Assembly (NCBI GenBank): GCA_030425505.1
Contig: JAUIAB010000018.1
Span: forward strand, 1-58,691
Reading direction: 5' to 3'
Length of the DNA: 58,691 nucleotides
Origin: Bacteroidia bacterium
GTDB lineage: Bacteria > Bacteroidota > Bacteroidia > Cytophagales > Flammeovirgaceae
In this document: piece after piece, positions 9,768 to 19,258 of the stretch
How the letters are laid out: every line of letters starts with the position of its first letter
Position numbering within the stretch: position 1 is the stretch's first letter
The notes under the pieces: generated by a model
Database searches by the model: none
The model's input: the letters and a program-made list of their open reading frames with translations, nothing else
What the model was told of the DNA's origin: nothing
Program-made: the position numbers and the translations under genes

Positions 9768-12700
9768 TTAGTTGCCATTTAGGCAGTCTTGTTGATCTCG
9801 TTCACAATCTCTAATGCATTGATCTTCATCATCTTCTCTAAAGCATCTGGAGGTACATTGTATGAATTCTCTTTCGCATGCAGCAGGGTTTATGTTGGGT
9901 GCTACCGATATGGTTATTTCATTAGGTTCGATGATATTAATTACCTGATTTTCCTGCTCAGCAGGAATGAAGTCTCTGATTCTCGCAATGGCTGTTCCTG
10001 TTTCCCCATCCTGAATTAGGAGACTTATTTTTATGAGTGCTCTTTCATTAAAAAACATTTGAAAATTTTCTGGAAGTTGCCCAATATTCTGCTTTAGAAT
10101 ACCATTAACTCTGATTTCATAGCTTACGGCTTCGGGGTTTGATAGTGCCTCTGTAGAGAACTGTAAAACTAAAGTTCCCCTTGTCGGTACATTAATGAAG
10201 CCGGACACTACATTTTCTGTATTTTCTATTCTTTTGAATCGAATAGAATTTCTGATATTTTGTTCATCATCTTCCAGCTCTTGCTCGCATTCATCTCGTA
10301 GCTGTTCACACTCCTCAAAACACCTATCGCCAAAGCAATCTATATTACAGAAAAAGAACTCTTCAGCACAATCTCTATTGTTATTCTCTTCTTCTTCACC
10401 ATCCTCTTCTTCATTGTCAGAATGGTTTGCATAGTTATATTCAAAACGTTTTATAATGTTTCCTTCATGGTCTTTTATGGATTTTAGTCGATTGAAGGTG
10501 TCATATTGGTAGTATTCTATTATACCTGAAGGAGAGGTAATACTTGTTAGTCCTATCCCTGGGTCATAGGTATAACTTGTGATCATGGCATCGGGTAGGG
10601 CTACTCTTAATCTTGCTATTTCATCTCTTAAGCGCTGTTCGTTACAATCTTCTCTTTCAAGACAGTTGTCGTTGTCTTGTTGTGCGACAGCTTTTATGTC
10701 TTCTGCAAAACCTTCCAGCTCTTCGTAGGTAGTGTTTTCAGCTTTAAGAAGAAGGTTTTCATTATTATACCCCCAGATCATAGCGGTAGTAGAACCATCG
10801 GGGATGTGGTATTGCAGCAAGTTGCCGATGCTGTCATATTGATCATAGGTAACCCTATTTTCATAGAGTTCGAGGTTTGGATTAGCTGGATTTTGAGTAT
10901 TAGGTGCTTGATTTGTTTCTAAAGGGTTTTCCAGTTTGGCAGTCCAAATTTTAGAAGCGAAAGTTTTATTGCTATCTCCGAAGAAATTGTATTCTGTTAT
11001 TTTACTATTGGTAAGATAGCTTTCGGAGAAGTTATTATCTTCATCTCTTGGATCGCCTAGTACAACGTAATCATAGTATACTTTATTTTCTTGTATAATG
11101 GGTATAAGGTAGTGCATGTCCACCATTTTGTTGGTTACAGGGGTATCAAAGTCGAAAGGATATTGGAAAGTAGTTATTTGCCTGTCTCCTTCATTGTTGA
11201 CTTCAGCTTTAGCTCTAAGCATTAGGTTATCTATTCCTCCACGGGTATTGTTGTCTAAATAGTTGTAATAGGTTTCTTTTTTAAAGCTAATACGATTATC
11301 AGTATAGTCTTTTTCAATGGTGGAGGTTAGAAGCATTTGCTCTGACCGTATCTTGCGCTTTGATTTAAGACGGAGATATATAGAAGAAGATACTCTACTC
11401 TCATAAGTAGACCAAATGTTCATATGGGCTCGAGAAATTAGCTTATAATTGTGCTCTATTGTTTTGATAGGAGTTTGTGAATGCGGATCTGTATTATCGA
11501 AATAGGATATTTTTTTTAGTTTTCCTCGTCTTATTTCTCTATTTTCCATTTCAAAGAAAGGGAAATAGGTTTTTTCTAAGGCATGCTTTAGGATACTTGG
11601 TGAGCATGATTTTACTACTTGTATCTCTGTTGGCTTATCAAGGTCATCTGTGTATTCGTAAGTAATCCATCCCAGGTTACTGCCTTCTTCATCCACCTTG
11701 AATACCTCTACTGTTGTATATCCTACATAGTTGCCTGAGTTAGACCCCAGAATTGCCTGGTTTTGCCAAGACTTTGCTAAAACGCTATCATAGTCATCAT
11801 TTTTAGGAAGTTTAGCAGGAAACCCTAGTTGAGGTAAAGGGCCAGGAATAAACCCATATCCAGTACCATATCTATATTGTGTTGTTATAGGCTTTTTATC
11901 TTTTTTTGAATAGCTTATTACTTTATTAATTCTTATTCCGCCTCCAGTGAATCTATATGGACTTAGTCTCGTATTACCTTTTCTCATCATAAACTTGTTT
12001 GACTCGTATTGGAATATTTTATAGCCACCAGTTGGATAGTCTATTCTTTGTAGCATGCCATAATCAGCTACTCTAGGGTTGCAAGATCGATCATTGCCAT
12101 TAGTTACAATAGATGCAGGTCTATCATCCATTTCAAAAGGCAGGTATCCAACTTTGTCATCATTGAAAGGTTCATTTACTATGTTTTCATAAATATAGAT
12201 TTTTGACAGAAAAGAATTAGCTTGGTTAGCATTGTAATAGCCCCATACATCTTGTTCATAAGAGTCTCTAGGGGGAAGCTCATTGATGGAATTGTAGCTA
12301 AATATATAGGGTGGAGTAGTGGTTTCAGTAAGCCTGGGAATTCCTTCAGAAAAGACTAATGCCTCTCTACCGATAGGAGTGATGCTTTTTAGATATAACC
12401 TTTTAGCGATAGCTTCCTGGTTATTATTTTTTGTTGCATACGCATAGTCAAAATCATAGGCTTTTAGTAGTTGATCATTACTATTATAGTGTGCTATTCT
12501 GGTATACGCTTTGTCATTTATAAGATCTTGTCGCTCGTGATCGGTATAAAATTTCACATAGCCACTTTTATATCTAATTTCATCTAAGACTTTTACTTCC
12601 TGAAGAGATACTCTTGATTCACATGATCCATAAGGTACTATACTTAGCTGTTTTAAAGAACACCCTGTTTCTCCTCCAAAGCTGGAAGTTTTTCGCATAT

Positions 12701-13586
12701 CATATTCAATACGATTAATGTTTTGATATTTGAATTCAATTTTTTCTTCAGTAGTAGGGTCTTCTATTGACGATAAATACCAGCTTGTATAACAAGCTGT
12801 ATTTCCAAGGTTTCCAGGTAAACAAGTACTTTCATTAGATTGCCATTCCTTTTCTACAAACCTATAGATTAAACCGTCATTATCAGTTATAGTAAATCCA
12901 TTATCGTTAGTTTTAAAACAAGTTAATTCTTCACAGTGTCTTTCCCCAAATTCTACAGGTATAAAAGGTGTTTCTATTTTAATGTCTTTTTTTTCTGTTA
13001 ATATTACTTTATCAATATTTTCAAAATAAAGCTTGCCTGATTTCCCAGGAAAACTATAAAAGTATGTATCTGGCTCTAGATCATATGTTGTACCTGCATC
13101 TCCAAATAGTGTTGCATCTTTGTTTTGAATATTTTCGTTTTTATAATGGAAATACCCTAAAACTTTACATGTGCTTTGGTCATAATCTCCAAATGGACAG
13201 GCATATTCATATTGAAATTCATCAGGATATCCTCGTACTGTTCTTGTTATTACACCTCCTGCCATTAAAGTCCAGCCTAAACCTACTCTGGAAGGTATTT
13301 CTTCTATCTTTATACCAGAAGCATGATAGCTTAGTTTGATGGGTATTTTTAGTCTTCCTGACTGAATATCAAATAAAGGGATTTCAATTGAAGGGATACC
13401 TGTGAAATAATCGATAGGGTGATCTATGTATTTGCCAAGAGAAGAAGCTTCTGGTGAGGGAGGGTCATAATTTTTTAATAGGCTATTTGTATTCTGAGCC
13501 TGTATGCTTTTTACATAAATAAAAGCTAAGATGGCAAGGGTTATTTTATAATATTGAACGCTTGTCGATATTTTTTTTATGCTCAT
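9768..13586 (-). CDS. Secreted RHS/YD-type protein with two Cys-rich C-terminal hairpins
   Basis: The 1272-residue product has an N-terminal signal sequence ending near SIQAQ. It then has the hallmark start of Bacteroidota RHS proteins: a Tyr-Phe-Thr-Gly-Ile-Pro motif, LSYHASGIKIEEI and RVGLGWTLMAGG. The middle is long and beta-rich. YD-type repeats appear late (SYTYDPGIGL and YYQYDTFNRLKSI). The C-terminal 200 residues are unusual: an acidic linker, a cysteine module spaced C-x6-C-x3-C-x4-C-x3-C-x6-C, a beta-rich segment, then a second module spaced C-x6-C-x3-C-x8-C-x3-C-x6-C that ends the protein. It lacks the usual RHS core (DHLGN, YYPFG), which the next gene does contain. A palindromic operator lies about 110 bp upstream of the start. 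Confident as an RHS-family exported protein; molecular role unknown. Confidence 0.88.
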   Translation of the reverse strand: MSIKKISTSVQYYKITLAILAFIYVKSIQAQNTNSLLKNYDPPSPEASSLGKYIDHPIDYFTGIPSIEIPLFDIQSGRLKIPIKLSYHASGIKIEEIPSRVGLGWTLMAGGVITRTVRGYPDEFQYEYACPFGDYDQSTCKVLGYFHYKNENIQNKDATLFGDAGTTYDLEPDTYFYSFPGKSGKLYFENIDKVILTEKKDIKIETPFIPVEFGERHCEELTCFKTNDNGFTITDNDGLIYRFVEKEWQSNESTCLPGNLGNTACYTSWYLSSIEDPTTEEKIEFKYQNINRIEYDMRKTSSFGGETGCSLKQLSIVPYGSCESRVSLQEVKVLDEIRYKSGYVKFYTDHERQDLINDKAYTRIAHYNSNDQLLKAYDFDYAYATKNNNQEAIAKRLYLKSITPIGREALVFSEGIPRLTETTTPPYIFSYNSINELPPRDSYEQDVWGYYNANQANSFLSKIYIYENIVNEPFNDDKVGYLPFEMDDRPASIVTNGNDRSCNPRVADYGMLQRIDYPTGGYKIFQYESNKFMMRKGNTRLSPYRFTGGGIRINKVISYSKKDKKPITTQYRYGTGYGFIPGPLPQLGFPAKLPKNDDYDSVLAKSWQNQAILGSNSGNYVGYTTVEVFKVDEEGSNLGWITYEYTDDLDKPTEIQVVKSCSPSILKHALEKTYFPFFEMENREIRRGKLKKISYFDNTDPHSQTPIKTIEHNYKLISRAHMNIWSTYESRVSSSIYLRLKSKRKIRSEQMLLTSTIEKDYTDNRISFKKETYYNYLDNNTRGGIDNLMLRAKAEVNNEGDRQITTFQYPFDFDTPVTNKMVDMHYLIPIIQENKVYYDYVVLGDPRDEDNNFSESYLTNSKITEYNFFGDSNKTFASKIWTAKLENPLETNQAPNTQNPANPNLELYENRVTYDQYDSIGNLLQYHIPDGSTTAMIWGYNNENLLLKAENTTYEELEGFAEDIKAVAQQDNDNCLEREDCNEQRLRDEIARLRVALPDAMITSYTYDPGIGLTSITSPSGIIEYYQYDTFNRLKSIKDHEGNIIKRFEYNYANHSDNEEEDGEEEENNNRDCAEEFFFCNIDCFGDRCFEECEQLRDECEQELEDDEQNIRNSIRFKRIENTENVVSGFINVPTRGTLVLQFSTEALSNPEAVSYEIRVNGILKQNIGQLPENFQMFFNERALIKISLLIQDGETGTAIARIRDFIPAEQENQVINIIEPNEITISVAPNINPAACEREFIQCTSRCFREDDEDQCIRDCERDQQDCLNGN

Positions 13587-14015
13587 GGTAAGTTATAACT
13601 TGAATCTACTCTTCTAATTTTCTTTTATGGTGTAGCAATAATTTTATATTGCTTTCAGGTGCAAAAAGAATCACTAATTTTCTATTTAGCATCATAGTAG
13701 TGGTTGATATTTATAAATTTCAACTACAAAATTAGATTGTAATTATTTGATATACAGAAGGTTATGGTTAATTTTTCTGATTTTTCAGTTTTTGGTTATT
13801 TGCTTGTAGATATGCACTAATTTTGCCTAAAATCAAAGGAATTTGGGCTTGGTCGAGCTTCTTCTTGGTGTTGTAAATTAGTTCTTGTAGTAGATTTAAC
13901 TGGTATAATTTTTAATTCAGAAAGGGAAGGCATAAAGTTATATCATCGGTTTTATCAGACGTTGGCTTCTCTCATGGTTTCCATAAAATACACGAAATAG
14001 AAATACAAAAAGCAC
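13587..14015. other. Intergenic region between aroC and the RHS operon
   Basis: About 430 bp with no supported ORF. It holds the palindromic operator at 13,698-13,727 and so should contain the promoter of the RHS/giant-gene operon. I saw no exact TAnnTTTG element at the expected distance on the minus strand. No strong terminator hairpin was found after aroC. Confidence 0.5.
13698..13727 (-). promoter_or_regulatory. Shared inverted-repeat operator, RHS operon copy
   Basis: Read on the minus strand this site contains GTTGAAATTTATAAAT followed by ATCAACCACTA. The core is identical to sites at 47,285 and 52,341. The arms GTTGA and TCAAC are inverted around ATTTATAAAT. It sits about 110 bp upstream of the RHS gene start. 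About 60 bp of flanking sequence also resembles the inverted copy at 47,310-47,370. It is probably a transcription-factor site. Confidence 0.7.
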
Positions 14016-15092
14016 TCAAATTCGAGATAACCTATTCCTTAAGTAAAAATCAGCAATAACTATTGAAGCCATTGCTTCTACTATTGGTACAGCTCTGGGC
14101 AGTACACATGGGTCGTGTCTTCCTTTTCCTTCTAGTTGAATAGTTTCACCTTTATCATTTACGGTTTCTTGTGGTTTGAGTACAGTTGCAACCGGCTTAA
14201 AGGCTACATTAAAATAAATGAGTTCTCCATTAGATATTCCCCCTTGAATTCCACCTGAGTAATTTGTCTTGGTTTTTATTTTATCATCTTCTGTTTTGTA
14301 AAAAATGTCATTATGCTCAGAACCTAGCATTTCACAGCCACTAAATCCACTACCATATTCGAAGCCCTTAACAGCATTAATACTTAGCATTGCTTTAGCT
14401 AGCTCAGCATGCAGTTTGTCAAAAACAGGCTCTCCAAGTCCTGGGGGCACGTTTTTGATGAAGCCTGTTATTTTACCTCCAATTGTATCTCTGTTTTTTC
14501 TAACCTTATCTATAAGCTTGATAAACTCTTCGGCTTTTTTTTCATCGGGGCAACGGATAATATTTTCATCAATAAGAGAGGTGTCCACTTTCTCTAAGTC
14601 AAAGTCATAAATCAGACTTCCTACCTGGCTTACAAAAGCAAAGCATCCTATTTTTTCTTTTGAAATTAGCTTTTTAGCAATAGCACCCGCAGCTACTCTT
14701 GCAGCAGTTTCTCTAGCTGAACTTCTTCCTCCTCCTCTATAATCTCTAAGTCCAAATTTAGAGGAATAAGTGAAATCTGCATGAGAAGGTCTAAAACTAT
14801 CTTTTATATGAGAATAGTCTTTACTTTTTGTATTTTCATTGTAAATGGCTAATGCAATGGGTGTTCCAAGAGTTTTTCCTTCAAAAATTCCTGATAGAAT
14901 CTTTACTGTATCGCTTTCTTTTCTTTGGGTAGTTATAGAAGATTGCCCTGGTTTTCTTCTGTCTAATTCTTTTTGAATATCTTGTTCAGTTACCTCAAGA
15001 CCTGCGGGGCATCCATCAATAATGATTCCAATGGCTTCTCCATGAGATTCTCCAAACGTTGTTATTTTAAAAGCGCTACCGTATGTATTCAT
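14016..15092 (-). CDS. aroC: Chorismate synthase
   Basis: It makes chorismate from 5-enolpyruvylshikimate 3-phosphate, the last step of the shikimate pathway, using reduced FMN in the cytoplasm. Family signatures are clear: the N-terminal [14 protein letters not shown], the RRKPGQSS region, the block [11 protein letters not shown] with [19 protein letters not shown], and late [17 protein letters not shown]. At 358 residues the length is normal. The frame opens five codons earlier at a TTG (15,107), but homologues begin at the ATG at 15,092 (MNTYGSAF), so I use that start. It is a single gene, divergent from the YceI-like gene. Confidence 0.96.
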   Translation of the reverse strand: MNTYGSAFKITTFGESHGEAIGIIIDGCPAGLEVTEQDIQKELDRRKPGQSSITTQRKESDTVKILSGIFEGKTLGTPIALAIYNENTKSKDYSHIKDSFRPSHADFTYSSKFGLRDYRGGGRSSARETAARVAAGAIAKKLISKEKIGCFAFVSQVGSLIYDFDLEKVDTSLIDENIIRCPDEKKAEEFIKLIDKVRKNRDTIGGKITGFIKNVPPGLGEPVFDKLHAELAKAMLSINAVKGFEYGSGFSGCEMLGSEHNDIFYKTEDDKIKTKTNYSGGIQGGISNGELIYFNVAFKPVATVLKPQETVNDKGETIQLEGKGRHDPCVLPRAVPIVEAMASIVIADFYLRNRLSRI

Positions 15093-15355
15093 AGTAATGA
15101 CAGTCAACTAACCTCGGGGCAAGCCCAAGAGTTATGGTAATGAAGCAAAATTCTTTAATCAAAGTAATCATTAAGATATTAAAACCTCACGAGTGGGTAA
15201 AAATCTTAAAAAATTTACTTAAACTGAAATGTATTATACGCGTTCAATTGAATTACAAATTTGTTTGTAGAGAAACTAAAAAACTTTATTAAAAATTAAC
15301 TTTAAACAACTTGATCAAAAGAAACTTTGTATATTTCGATAGCAATTATTTTGAC

Positions 15356-15913
15356 ATGCTAAGGATAGTAATTATTGTAACGTTTTTTTTAGCGATATTC
15401 CATCATGCTAATGCCCAAAAGGATGGAGGACTTTATCAGACGAGAGATGGTAGAATAAACTTTACATCTGATGCTCCATTAGAATTAATTCAGGCTGCGA
15501 GCTCTGATATGGTAGGGATAATAAACGCCAGAAAAAGGGTCTTTGCTTTTAGAGTTTGGATGGAATCGTTTGATGGTTTTAACAGTAGACTTCAGCGTAC
15601 TCATTTCAATGAAAATTACCTTGAGTCTAAAAAGTATCCCTATGCAGAATTCAGAGGTAAAATAATAGAATCTGTAGACTTTACGAAGGATCAGGTAAAT
15701 AGTATAAGGGCAAAAGGAATTTTGAAGATTCACGGAGTTGAGCAAGAAAGGATAATACGATCAAGACTTGAAGTAAGGGGAGACCAACTTATTATTTCTG
15801 CAGATTTTGAAGTGCCGCTAACTGATCATGACATTAGAATACCTAGAATTGTAAATCAGAAAATTGCTACTCAAATAGATGTTCAAATAAGGGCTGAGTT
15901 GAGAAAAAGATAA
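15356..15913 (+). CDS. YceI-like (lipocalin-fold) secreted protein
   Basis: The product is about 185 residues with an N-terminal signal peptide (MLRIVIIVTFFLAIF, cleaved near ANAQ). The body fits the YceI family, a small beta-barrel thought to bind isoprenoid or other lipids: the region with FAFRVWMESFDGFNSRLQ, the FNENYLESKKYPYAEFRGKI segment, and the IRAKGILKIHGV motif. The frame opens at a TTG at 15,311, but the ATG at 15,356 directly precedes the signal peptide and is preferred. The large sensor gene begins 60 bp downstream on the same strand and may be co-transcribed. The ligand is unknown. Confidence 0.8.
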   Translation: MLRIVIIVTFFLAIFHHANAQKDGGLYQTRDGRINFTSDAPLELIQAASSDMVGIINARKRVFAFRVWMESFDGFNSRLQRTHFNENYLESKKYPYAEFRGKIIESVDFTKDQVNSIRAKGILKIHGVEQERIIRSRLEVRGDQLIISADFEVPLTDHDIRIPRIVNQKIATQIDVQIRAELRKR

Positions 15914-15973
15914 TTTTATGATCATTTTCTATTGAAAACTTAGCACTCTTATTATCAAGAAAATACATAGTTC

Positions 15974-18900
15974 ATGAAAGTATCTACAAGTAAACTACTC
16001 TTTACTACTATTTGTTGTTTGTTTTTTGGGGTAGTAAATGCTCAAAAACCATTTTTTAAACTTCACAATGTCAACTCTGACCAAAACTCATCTCTAAAAA
16101 TTAATTGCCTTTATCAAAGCCAAGAGGGCTATTTGTGGCTTGGTACAAAGTCAGGTTTGGTAAGGTTTGATGGGGTAGATAGTAAAAACTTTACCAATGA
16201 GCTAAATACGGAAAGTAGTGAAGTTTTGTCTATAGCTTCTGATACAAGTAATGTTATATGGGTTGGTTATTCTAGCGGAGGAATTTTCAAATTCCAAAAT
16301 AATGTGTTTGAGCGTTTTGATTCTGATGCTGCCCCTACAGGTGTAAAAATTACGGATATTTTATTTGATAAGCAGAAAAGATTGTGGTTTTCTACCTATG
16401 GAGAAGGCATCTACTACTATCATGATAACCGTTTATACAATATCTCAGAAGAAGACGGTTTAGCAGATAATTATATCTATTCTTTAGAAAAAGGTAAAGG
16501 GAATAATGTTTTAGCAGGCTCAGATGCTGGTTTAGCTGTATGCTCAGTTGATGAAAACGATGAGAAGAGTGTGAAAATGTTATCTGCACAAGAGGGTTTG
16601 CCAGATGAAATTGTAAAAGTTATTGTTAAGTCAAAAGAAAAAGACGGTTATTGGATTGGCCTTCAAGAAAAAGGAGTTTGTTTTTATTATAATGATACTG
16701 AGAAGTTTGAAGTTGATAACGTTTTTTCAAACTGGTCATTTGGAGAGGTGAGTGGCATTGTTGACCTTAAAACAGAGCTATGGATTTCTACCAAGCGTAA
16801 CGGATTATTTTCTTATCATATAAAAGATAATAGGCTTAAAAGATATACTACCACAAATGGGCTAGCGTCAAATAGGGTAGAAGCCTTGTGGGATGGAAAC
16901 CAAGGAAATGTTTGGATAGGCACAAATCAGGGACTTATACAGTCTCCAGCAAATAGATTTGAGTACCTTACAACCGAAGTCACTAGAGATGGAAAGAATA
17001 TTCAGGCGATTTCGTACTCCAATGATGAGAAGGTATGGTATAGCAATGAAAATGGATTACATTCTTTAGAAATAGGAGAGGATAATAATCCTATTATTAC
17101 GCAGCATTTGACATATAGCTCTAAGAATTTAAATATCATATGCTTGTACGAAGATATTTATGGGTATCTATGGATTGGATCGTATGGCAAAGGACTTTAT
17201 AGGTATAACCCTAAGACAAAAGCACTTAACAAATATGATAAAAGTAAAGGACTTACAAGTGGAGATGTGCTATCCATAACAGGAAAAGATAATACCATAT
17301 GGGTATCTACCCTTGGTGGAGTTACTAAAGTTGATATTAGAAGAGAAGGTGGAGGTGCCAATCAGGTAATTGAATTGGAAGGTTTTACAGCTAATGATGG
17401 TCTAGCAAGTGACTTTATTTATTACAGTTTTATTGACTCAGAAGGAAATGTATGGTTCGCAACAGATGGTGGTGGCGTTACTCTTATGAAGGGAAAAGAG
17501 TTTACTCAGTATAATCAAGAGAATGGGCTTTCTGCTAAAACCATATATTCTATAACTGAAGATAAATTTGGCAATAAATGGTTTAGTACTCCTGATGAGG
17601 GAGTATTTAAGTTTGACGGAAAGAACTTTACTAGGTTTGGAGTTGATGAAGGTTTGAGTAGTGCAGCTATCAAATCGCTTTTTTCTGATAAAAATGGTAA
17701 TGTTATTATCATAAATAACCTTGGTATAGATGTTTTAGATCCTGAAACGAATTTTATACGAGGCTATGGGGATGAGGTTGGTATTATTGATATGGAACCT
17801 TTTTTAAATACCTTCAGCAAAGGTAAAAGTGGAGATGTCTGGATAGGGACATCAAATGGAATAATTAAATACCACCCATTGGATCCCAGTTATCAACAAA
17901 TGCCCGAAGTTCAAATTAGTGATATTCAAATTTTGCTTTCTCCACTGTTGAATAAGGGTAAAAGATCATTTTCATATGATGAAAATCATTTCACTTTTTA
18001 CTATCAGGCAGTATGGTTACAAGACCCAGCTAAGGTGAGATATAGATACAAGCTTGAAAACTATGATATTGAATGGATTTTAACTCAAAATAACTTTAAT
18101 ACGTACTCAAGTTTACCTCCAGGCGAATATACCTTCTCAGTTAATACATCAGTGGGAAATAGTTTTTCAGAAAATAGTAGGGTGTCCTATAAATTTCAAA
18201 TTAACCCACCTTTTTGGCAAACAACTTGGTTTACCTTTTCTGCTGTATTTGTAATTGTAGTAGGTATTTATGGTTTTGTAAAAGTTAGAGAAAGCAGGTT
18301 ACTACAGGCAAAAAAGGCTCTTGAAGATGAAGTGAAGAAAAGAACCTCAGAAATTCTTCAACAAAAAGAAGAAATTCAGGCACAAAGAGACCAAATAGCA
18401 GCGAATAGTGAACGCTTAAAAGTTGCTTATGATGAGATAGAAACCCAGAATACTAAAATTAAAAGTAGTATTAACTATGCTCAGAGGATACAGGTGGCTA
18501 TGCTTCCATCCGAAAATTTAATTAGAGAAATACTTCCTGAACACTTTATTCTTTACTTACCAAGAGATATAGTAAGTGGGGACTTTTATTGGACATATAA
18601 ATACAATAAGAGACTTTATGTAGCTGCGGCTGACTGTACAGGACATGGTGTGCCTGGAGCATTTATGTCATTAATTGGGACAGCATTTTTGAATGAAATA
18701 CTGGCTCACTCAGGGTCGGATAACGAGGCAATAAAGCCAGCTCAAATTCTAACCCAACTTAATACACTTGTACAGACTTCATTAGAGCAAGACCAAGAAC
18801 AGGAGAGAAGTGGTAGTAGTAGTAGAGATGGTATGGATATTTCTCTCTGTTGTTTTGACTTAGAAAAAGAAGTAATTGAATACTCTGGAGCAAAACGACC

Positions 18901-19258
18901 TTTTTATTACTTTAAAGATGGAGAACTACAAGTAATCAAAGGAGATAAACTCGCAATTGGAGGAGGTGCAAACCAGATGAAGAAAGGAAATGAGTTTACT
19001 AACCAAGAAATACCAATAAAAGAGGTAGAAATGATTTACATGTTTACAGATGGATATGTAGATCAATTTGGAGGAGAAAATGATCAGAAGTTTATGGTAG
19101 GTAAATTCAAAAAGCTAATTCATGATATCTACAAATTGCCAATGGCAGACCAGCAAGTAAAGCTGCATTTGGAATTTATGGAGTGGAAAGGAGATACCAT
19201 GCAAACAGATGATGTACTTGTATTTGGGTTAAATCCAAGGCACTTGTTGATGAGTTAA
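15974..19258 (+). CDS. Beta-propeller sensor with SpoIIE-type phosphatase output
   Basis: The 1094-residue product begins with a signal peptide (cleaved near VNAQ). About 600 residues of Reg_prop propeller repeats follow, with motifs such as GYLWLGTKSGLVRFDG, GNVWIGTNQGLI and GNVWFATDGGGVTLM. Next come a Y_Y_Y domain (about 690-745), one transmembrane segment (about 754-771), a coiled coil rich in KEEIQAQRDQI, and a PP2C/SpoIIE phosphatase domain (about 836-1090) with SGDFYW, AADCTGHGVPGAFMSLIG and FTDGYVDQFGG. The architecture matches hybrid sensor kinases in which the histidine kinase is replaced by a serine/threonine phosphatase. It probably senses a periplasmic ligand and controls a partner-switch (anti-sigma antagonist) pathway. 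No partner gene is nearby. Its 3' end overlaps the convergent pullulanase gene by 4 bp. Confidence 0.92.
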   Translation: MKVSTSKLLFTTICCLFFGVVNAQKPFFKLHNVNSDQNSSLKINCLYQSQEGYLWLGTKSGLVRFDGVDSKNFTNELNTESSEVLSIASDTSNVIWVGYSSGGIFKFQNNVFERFDSDAAPTGVKITDILFDKQKRLWFSTYGEGIYYYHDNRLYNISEEDGLADNYIYSLEKGKGNNVLAGSDAGLAVCSVDENDEKSVKMLSAQEGLPDEIVKVIVKSKEKDGYWIGLQEKGVCFYYNDTEKFEVDNVFSNWSFGEVSGIVDLKTELWISTKRNGLFSYHIKDNRLKRYTTTNGLASNRVEALWDGNQGNVWIGTNQGLIQSPANRFEYLTTEVTRDGKNIQAISYSNDEKVWYSNENGLHSLEIGEDNNPIITQHLTYSSKNLNIICLYEDIYGYLWIGSYGKGLYRYNPKTKALNKYDKSKGLTSGDVLSITGKDNTIWVSTLGGVTKVDIRREGGGANQVIELEGFTANDGLASDFIYYSFIDSEGNVWFATDGGGVTLMKGKEFTQYNQENGLSAKTIYSITEDKFGNKWFSTPDEGVFKFDGKNFTRFGVDEGLSSAAIKSLFSDKNGNVIIINNLGIDVLDPETNFIRGYGDEVGIIDMEPFLNTFSKGKSGDVWIGTSNGIIKYHPLDPSYQQMPEVQISDIQILLSPLLNKGKRSFSYDENHFTFYYQAVWLQDPAKVRYRYKLENYDIEWILTQNNFNTYSSLPPGEYTFSVNTSVGNSFSENSRVSYKFQINPPFWQTTWFTFSAVFVIVVGIYGFVKVRESRLLQAKKALEDEVKKRTSEILQQKEEIQAQRDQIAANSERLKVAYDEIETQNTKIKSSINYAQRIQVAMLPSENLIREILPEHFILYLPRDIVSGDFYWTYKYNKRLYVAAADCTGHGVPGAFMSLIGTAFLNEILAHSGSDNEAIKPAQILTQLNTLVQTSLEQDQEQERSGSSSRDGMDISLCCFDLEKEVIEYSGAKRPFYYFKDGELQVIKGDKLAIGGGANQMKKGNEFTNQEIPIKEVEMIYMFTDGYVDQFGGENDQKFMVGKFKKLIHDIYKLPMADQQVKLHLEFMEWKGDTMQTDDVLVFGLNPRHLLMS

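Noticed and set aside
15093-15107. TTG start for aroC giving five extra residues
   Set aside because: Homologues begin MNTYG; the ATG at 15,092 fits the family start.
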